Shown piece after piece: positions 59,275 through 64,000 of a stretch of DNA of 64,000 bases. Each line of letters begins with the position of its first letter. Position 1 is the first letter of the stretch. The DNA comes from Pseudorasbora parva (lineage: Eukaryota > Chordata > Actinopteri > Cypriniformes > Gobionidae), in contig NC_090195.1 of assembly GCF_024679245.1 (NCBI RefSeq), positions 2,934,800 to 2,998,799 of the forward strand, in the 5' to 3' direction. The notes below the pieces were generated by a model that worked only from the letters and a program-made list of their open reading frames with translations, did no database searches and was not told the DNA's origin. Made by a program: the position numbers and the translations under genes.

Positions 59275-60849
59275 ATGGCAAGTCAAGAAGGTAAAACTGC
59301 TGTAATCATCAAGAAAAGCAAGTTAATTACAGATGGAAATCCTGCTCGATACAGTCTGCCAACAAGTTCAGACAATTCGGATCAATCTAAACCATATAGA
59401 AAAATTATCATTGGAGAGAGAGACAAAACAAAACCCCATAAAACCATTCTGATGGTGGGAGAAACAGGAACAGGAAAAACAACCCTGATCAACACGATGA
59501 TCAACTACATGTTAGATGTTCAGAGAGAAGACAAGGTTTGGTTTGAGATCACAGATGACCAGAGTGACCGAACATCAGCTCAGAGTCAGACCTCCATCAT
59601 CACTGTTTATGGGTTTTATCTACAAGAGAGTCCAATCCATCTGACAATCATCGACACTCCAGGATATGGAGACACACGTGGAGTTGATCTTGATACAGAG
59701 ATCGCTGTGAGTTTGCTTAGTTTAAGTAAATCTGCAGAAGAGATCAATGAAATACATGCAGTGTGTCTGGTGATCAAATCAACACAGAATCGACTCTCTG
59801 ACAGACAGATGTACATATTTGATGCTGTTCAGTCTTTGTTTGGAAAAGATACTGCTGAAAACATTGTCTTGCTCTTCACACACTCAGATGGAGCTAAACC
59901 TAAAAATGCCCTGACGGCTGTTAAAGAAGCTAAAATCAAGTGTGCAGTGAATGACAAGAATCAGCCAGTGTATTTCCTGTTTAACAACTGTCAGTCAGAA
60001 CCTGCTGATGAAGATGAAGATGATGATGATGAATATCATGAACAGAGGCTGAAACTATCATGGAAGTGCAGTTTTACTGGAACAGTGCAATTGTTCAGGT
60101 TTCTTGACACAATACAACCGAAATCCCTGAAGATGACACGAGATGTGTTACAGAAACGGAAGCAGTTGGAGGCAAATATCAATAATCTACAGGCGCGTGT
60201 TGAAACGACTGAACTAAAGAAAAAGGTGCTGAAACAAACTCAAGAAGCTCTGGAGAAGAACAAGAAAGATGTCAAGAACAATAAGAACTTTGAGTATGAG
60301 GTTGAAGTGCCCTACAAAGAGAAGGTTGATATTGATACTTCTAAAGCCTATAAGGCAACAATCTGCACTGTCTGTGAGGAGAACTGTCATTATCCAGGAT
60401 GCTGGTGGGCCACCCTTCTCTCGTGGTGTGAAGTGCTGAAAGATGAGCACTGTACAGTGTGCACTAATAGATGCCACCTCAGAGAACACGTCAAAGAAGC
60501 AAAAATATATGTCACAAAGATAAAGAGGGAGAAGAGGACATATGAACATTTAAAGAAGAAATATGAAGGCAAAATGATGGAGTTGAATGACTGTGCATCT
60601 ATGGTCAAGAACCTGGAAGAAGAGCTGCAAGAATTAGAGAAAGAGAAAAAAAAGCTGGTGAATGAATCTTTTCACTGTGTGGAAACTCTGCAGGTGATCG
60701 CACTCAACACTGTTTCTCTGAACACACTTGAGCACATTGATTTTCTGATTGAGAAGCTGAAGGAAATAAATGAGCCTGAAAAGGCAGAAAAACTGGAAAA
60801 CATCAAGAAGAGAGCAGCAGAGGAAAAAAAAGTCAATAAACATAAATGA
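59275..60849 (+). CDS. AIG1/GIMAP-like P-loop GTPase with Cys/His module and coiled coils (copy 2)
   Basis: This 524-residue protein is encoded by one exon. An upstream in-frame ATG at 59260 overlaps the splice acceptor (atgacag), so I place the start at 59275, giving an N-terminus (MASQEGK) comparable to copy 1. The domain order is the same: P-loop GETGTGKT, DTPGYGDTRG, the specificity-type motif THSDGA with Asp present, and an acidic insert (DEDEDDDDE) near residue 245-255 that copy 1 lacks. Then come a coiled coil, paired C-x2-C-x3-C-H motifs (CTVCEENCHYPGC; CTVCTNRCHLREH), and a Lys/Glu-rich C-terminal coiled coil. It is probably a soluble, oligomerising GTPase. It is strongly similar to copy 1 along its whole length, so the pair arose by duplication. 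A poly(A) signal lies at 61030-61035. Immune function is inferred only from GIMAP analogy. Confidence 0.88.
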   Translation: MASQEGKTAVIIKKSKLITDGNPARYSLPTSSDNSDQSKPYRKIIIGERDKTKPHKTILMVGETGTGKTTLINTMINYMLDVQREDKVWFEITDDQSDRTSAQSQTSIITVYGFYLQESPIHLTIIDTPGYGDTRGVDLDTEIAVSLLSLSKSAEEINEIHAVCLVIKSTQNRLSDRQMYIFDAVQSLFGKDTAENIVLLFTHSDGAKPKNALTAVKEAKIKCAVNDKNQPVYFLFNNCQSEPADEDEDDDDEYHEQRLKLSWKCSFTGTVQLFRFLDTIQPKSLKMTRDVLQKRKQLEANINNLQARVETTELKKKVLKQTQEALEKNKKDVKNNKNFEYEVEVPYKEKVDIDTSKAYKATICTVCEENCHYPGCWWATLLSWCEVLKDEHCTVCTNRCHLREHVKEAKIYVTKIKREKRTYEHLKKKYEGKMMELNDCASMVKNLEEELQELEKEKKKLVNESFHCVETLQVIALNTVSLNTLEHIDFLIEKLKEINEPEKAEKLENIKKRAAEEKKVNKHK

Positions 60850-63800
60850 TGCCTGAGCTCAAATGATGCTGAAACTTTGAAAATCTGAAAATAGCATCCT
60901 GAAAATGTTACTGCTTCATAATTAATGTGATGTTCCGCTATATTATCATTGATCGTTATTGCAATGTTATATCAATCTAACATTTTTCTATCATCACACT
61001 TCCCTGTTTCCCATTTGTAAGTTGCTTTGAATAAACTGCATTTGCTAAATCAACTAAAGTTAAATACTGATGATTACTGTGAATTATGTATATTAATTTA
61101 TACCATAAGATACTAATACTGTAAAAGCAACAAATAGCCAGAACATTATTTTTTCTTAAAAGTATGTGCATGTAATCATTGTAACTAAGAGGCTGTTAGA
61201 GACTATATTATCAAGCACTGCCATCTAGACAAAATGTTGAGAAAAAGGTGAAAAACTCTTTATTATAAATGTTGCCTGTGCTGTTAATTTTAAGAAATTT
61301 AGGCCTTGTATTTACCGATTCATGCTTCATGCGCTTCAAGAATATACAGAGAGATTATTAAATGCTTTCACTTGTATTTCGCTTCTATCAATACATTTAT
61401 TTAACCAGCAGTTTTGGTTTGGTTTGTTTTTTTTATGTATGCATGTGTTCATTTAACTGTGAAATGTAAAATCAATGTGGAATCAATATTACAGTACCAA
61501 TATTAAAATCAATATAATCTATGTGATTTTTTTTGGCCTCACATGTTTATTGTTTATTGTGTCCCCAAATAGTGAGGAAAAAATCCTCTATAGGATCTAG
61601 AAATAATCTGTGGCCGTTGTCACAAAACATATTAAGGCTAAAAGTAGCTCCTTGCTGATTTAAAGGGTCATGAATCCCCCTGCTGCAACTGTGTTTTTTC
61701 ACACCTTCAATTTGAAAAGCACTCCAAAAAGGGGCGTGGTCGACTGTGAAAAGGTGGGATGGGTATTGTGTGGAAAGAGGGAATGGTTTGCATAAATAGG
61801 GGAGTGTCATTAGGCACATTAAGATTAGCACCAACAGCAGCAGTTACAGCAGTTCTGAGACATGTTCTTGGTTCACTTTGGCATTGTTAACAACAGAGAT
61901 TAGATGAGGGATGAGTACAGCAAATGAGAGAGCTCTGAGGTCATAAATGGCATGCAGCAGGAAGAACAGAGATCGCAAGTCATTCAGCTCTTCAAATCAG
62001 CATAATTCAGTGAGAAATTAAATGTTATTCTGTATGATGAAATATTTTGCAAACATGAGATAAAACTATATTTGTCCAAATATGCACACTGTTTGACAAG
62101 ATGAACAACGTGCCGATGAGGTTATGCTCTCATAAGAGAACATGAACCACCCACAAACATGCTTCTGATGTGATAGAGGATTGAAGCCCATGGAGATGTA
62201 CTCGGCGGGGAAGCCTCACTGTAATCTTAGATCGGGGTAAAAGCGAAGGGGTTTGAGGTTTCATAGTCTTGACCGCGCATCTGAAGCACAGAGCACGCTG
62301 GGTTGCCGTGACAATCCGCGCTGTCACTCGGCAGCCAGAATAAATCTATATTCGTCCAAATATGAAAACTATTTCACTAACAGTCCGAACACATGCGGTT
62401 TAGTGCATGTCTGTGACCACAAATAAAATGGAGAAGATGTGGCTTTTGATTCTTGTTGATATTTCATTAAAATTATTGTTCATTTGTTATTTTGCACTCC
62501 TGACATAAATGTCAACACTTGCAGGTTCGGCGTGCAATTCCTCAAGTTCATTTTACTTTATGGAGCCTTTGTGGCAAAGCCTTCCACAGACAGCGTCCTG
62601 GTTACAGCTCGCTCTGCGCCCTTACGTTACTTCGTATCAGCACAACGCCTCACTTTCCTTTAGCTTCCAAATCTTCCCCACCATGACTCTACATTAATGA
62701 TGGAAGAAGAACCTGACAGAACGTATGTTTACCTGCACTTTTTGGGTGAAACGTCCACCGGAAGCGCTAAGTGGTAATATTTTTTCTCCATTCCCAGACT
62801 GATCTCATGAAATGGTTTATTAGGCGGCCGCATATGTGGCAAAAAAAAAAAAACCTAACACCAAAAAAATTCTAACAAAAGTTTTTTCAGCTGTTTTTTG
62901 TAGTATTAGGTGTCCTTAATAATTATACAAGTTTACCAAAGTTTGACCACTAGAAAGGTGTAATTTTCAAGATGGGCAGGAAGTCCTTAAAATATCCTAA
63001 CTCCTTCACTATTTGACCTAGTCAAGTAATCTTGGTGTCTAACCCCATGTTTTCTGGGTCTATGAATCCATTGGACTTGTCTAAATTGCACTGACATAAT
63101 AACATACTTATGGAATACATGTTTTTGTGAGATTACTATAAGGTTTATCTTTGTTTGGGGTGAACCAGAGATGTAAACGATTTAGCCCGCCATGTAACTC
63201 CTTCTACTCCAGTACGTGTTTTTGGACACATAGCCTTTTTTTTTTTTTTTGCTAAAACACAGACTTGGCGTTCAATGTAAAAGTTATTGCACCCAAAAGT
63301 AACTTAAATTTGATTTGTATAACTTTGATCATAAACAACTGAATTAGCCCGAACAGAGGCCTGTGTGTGAACCCTCTAAAATGGTCACTCATTTCAATTT
63401 GAATAAGGTAATACATATGTAATGCATAATTTATTGATGTTTTGAGTATAAAGGTGGCATTATAATAAACCCCCCAAAAAAGTGAGTGCTTCTAATTGAC
63501 TCTAATTGACACAATTCGTCGTTGAAGTCTATGGGGTCGCTGTTTCCATTTCTTTTACTGTCTATGGCTATATGAGAACACAAGACCCAGATTATCCATC
63601 CTTATAAAGGCTATTCATATTCACATCTATGTTTTGGATGAATATTTTGGCGGGCCCTGTCTCAGCTGCCTTTACAGATGAGCCATGGCCGTTTGATCGA
63701 AATAATTCAGGAAATACCTAAAATAAGTGTTTTTCTGTAAAATGTTTAATGAAGAGTTCTTAGATTTTGTTTGCACTTTATTTAAATTAGAATATTTGAC

Positions 63801-64000
63801 ATCAATGGTACAGTTTTTGTTTGGCCATTCATTTGACTTTTTTTTTTTTTTTTTCATTGTGAGTACTGGCACCAATTGCCCCATTGCATCTGCTGGTAAT
63901 TGCATGAATTATTATCAACATTATTTTTTTATTATGTAAATGAGAACCACTGTAAATTGTCATTAATGGCATAATTAATATAAAAGCCAAGCTAATAATT
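60850..64000. other. Downstream region of GTPase gene 2, no further gene
   Basis: It starts with the 3' untranslated region (AATAAA at 61030-61035). The rest is non-coding with short frames only. A CpG-containing block at about 61545-62340, with a TATA-like 'gcataaatagg' near 61792, looks like an unclassified dispersed repeat. The last 190 bp resemble 17780-17975 behind the GTPase scrap. Confidence 0.45.

Noticed and set aside
62509..62697. 62-codon frame behind GTPase gene 2
   Set aside because: Short, no motif, and lies in repeat-like sequence.

Overview
The window looks like teleost, most likely cyprinid (zebrafish/carp-type), nuclear DNA. The base composition is AT-rich, and there are long (TG)n, (TA)n and (GA)n microsatellites. 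Introns use GT-AG signals. The density of fish mobile elements is very high: a DANA-like SINE, L2/Rex-like LINEs, Ty3/gypsy and DIRS retrotransposons, hAT/Harbinger-like MITEs, and the palindromic repeats that carry a 'GTTCACCCAAAAATG' end. Nothing bacterial or viral-genomic is present, and I found no intact tRNA or rRNA gene.

Only two protein genes look intact. They are paralogues at 4977-6515 and 59275-60849. Each is a single long coding exon with a good splice acceptor just before the ATG. Each encodes a P-loop GTPase of the AIG1/GIMAP-like type (GETGTGKT, DTPGYGDTRG), followed by coiled coil, a paired C-x2-C-x3-C-H module and a second charged coiled coil. A third copy survives only as a C-terminal scrap at 17068-17300. 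It is joined directly to one arm of a 1138-bp, almost perfect inverted repeat. A fourth gene-like locus lies between them (26061-29907). It is a broken member of the fish stonustoxin/MACPF-like (SNTX) family: the first exon and the pore-domain exon are recognisable, then the reading frame shifts and the C-terminal half is missing.

Layout: 1-4.4 kb, hAT-type MITE, tRNA-derived SINE, antisense LINE pieces and a possible TATA promoter. 4.4-6.8 kb, solo LTR and GTPase gene 1. 6.8-12.9 kb, tRNA-like repeats, a non-coding repeat, and a gypsy pol fragment split by a 3.4-kb DNA transposon carrying a 31-bp minisatellite. 12.9-17.3 kb, giant inverted repeat plus the GTPase scrap. 17.3-20.3 kb, microsatellite and SINE. 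20.3-26.0 kb, nested DNA transposons ending about 55 bp before the SNTX-like first exon. 26-30 kb, SNTX-like pseudogene with LINE and DIRS debris in its intron. 30-43 kb, hairpin element, gypsy pol, L2 LINE, further LINE tails and a Rex-like LINE. 43.1-46.5 kb, antisense DIRS element. 46.5-51.3 kb, Harbinger-like and hAT-like elements. 51.3-59.2 kb, presumed upstream region/first intron of GTPase gene 2, containing a hAT foldback with a solo LTR in its loop, and a 107-bp tandem array. 59.3-64 kb, GTPase gene 2 and its downstream region.

Biological reading: this is a fast-evolving accessory locus in which a multicopy GTPase family, probably immune-related by analogy with GIMAPs, is interleaved with a decayed pore-forming-protein relative. 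Repeated duplication and transposon insertion have remodelled it. A joint function for the GTPases and the MACPF-like gene is inference only. All identifications are by eye, without database searches.
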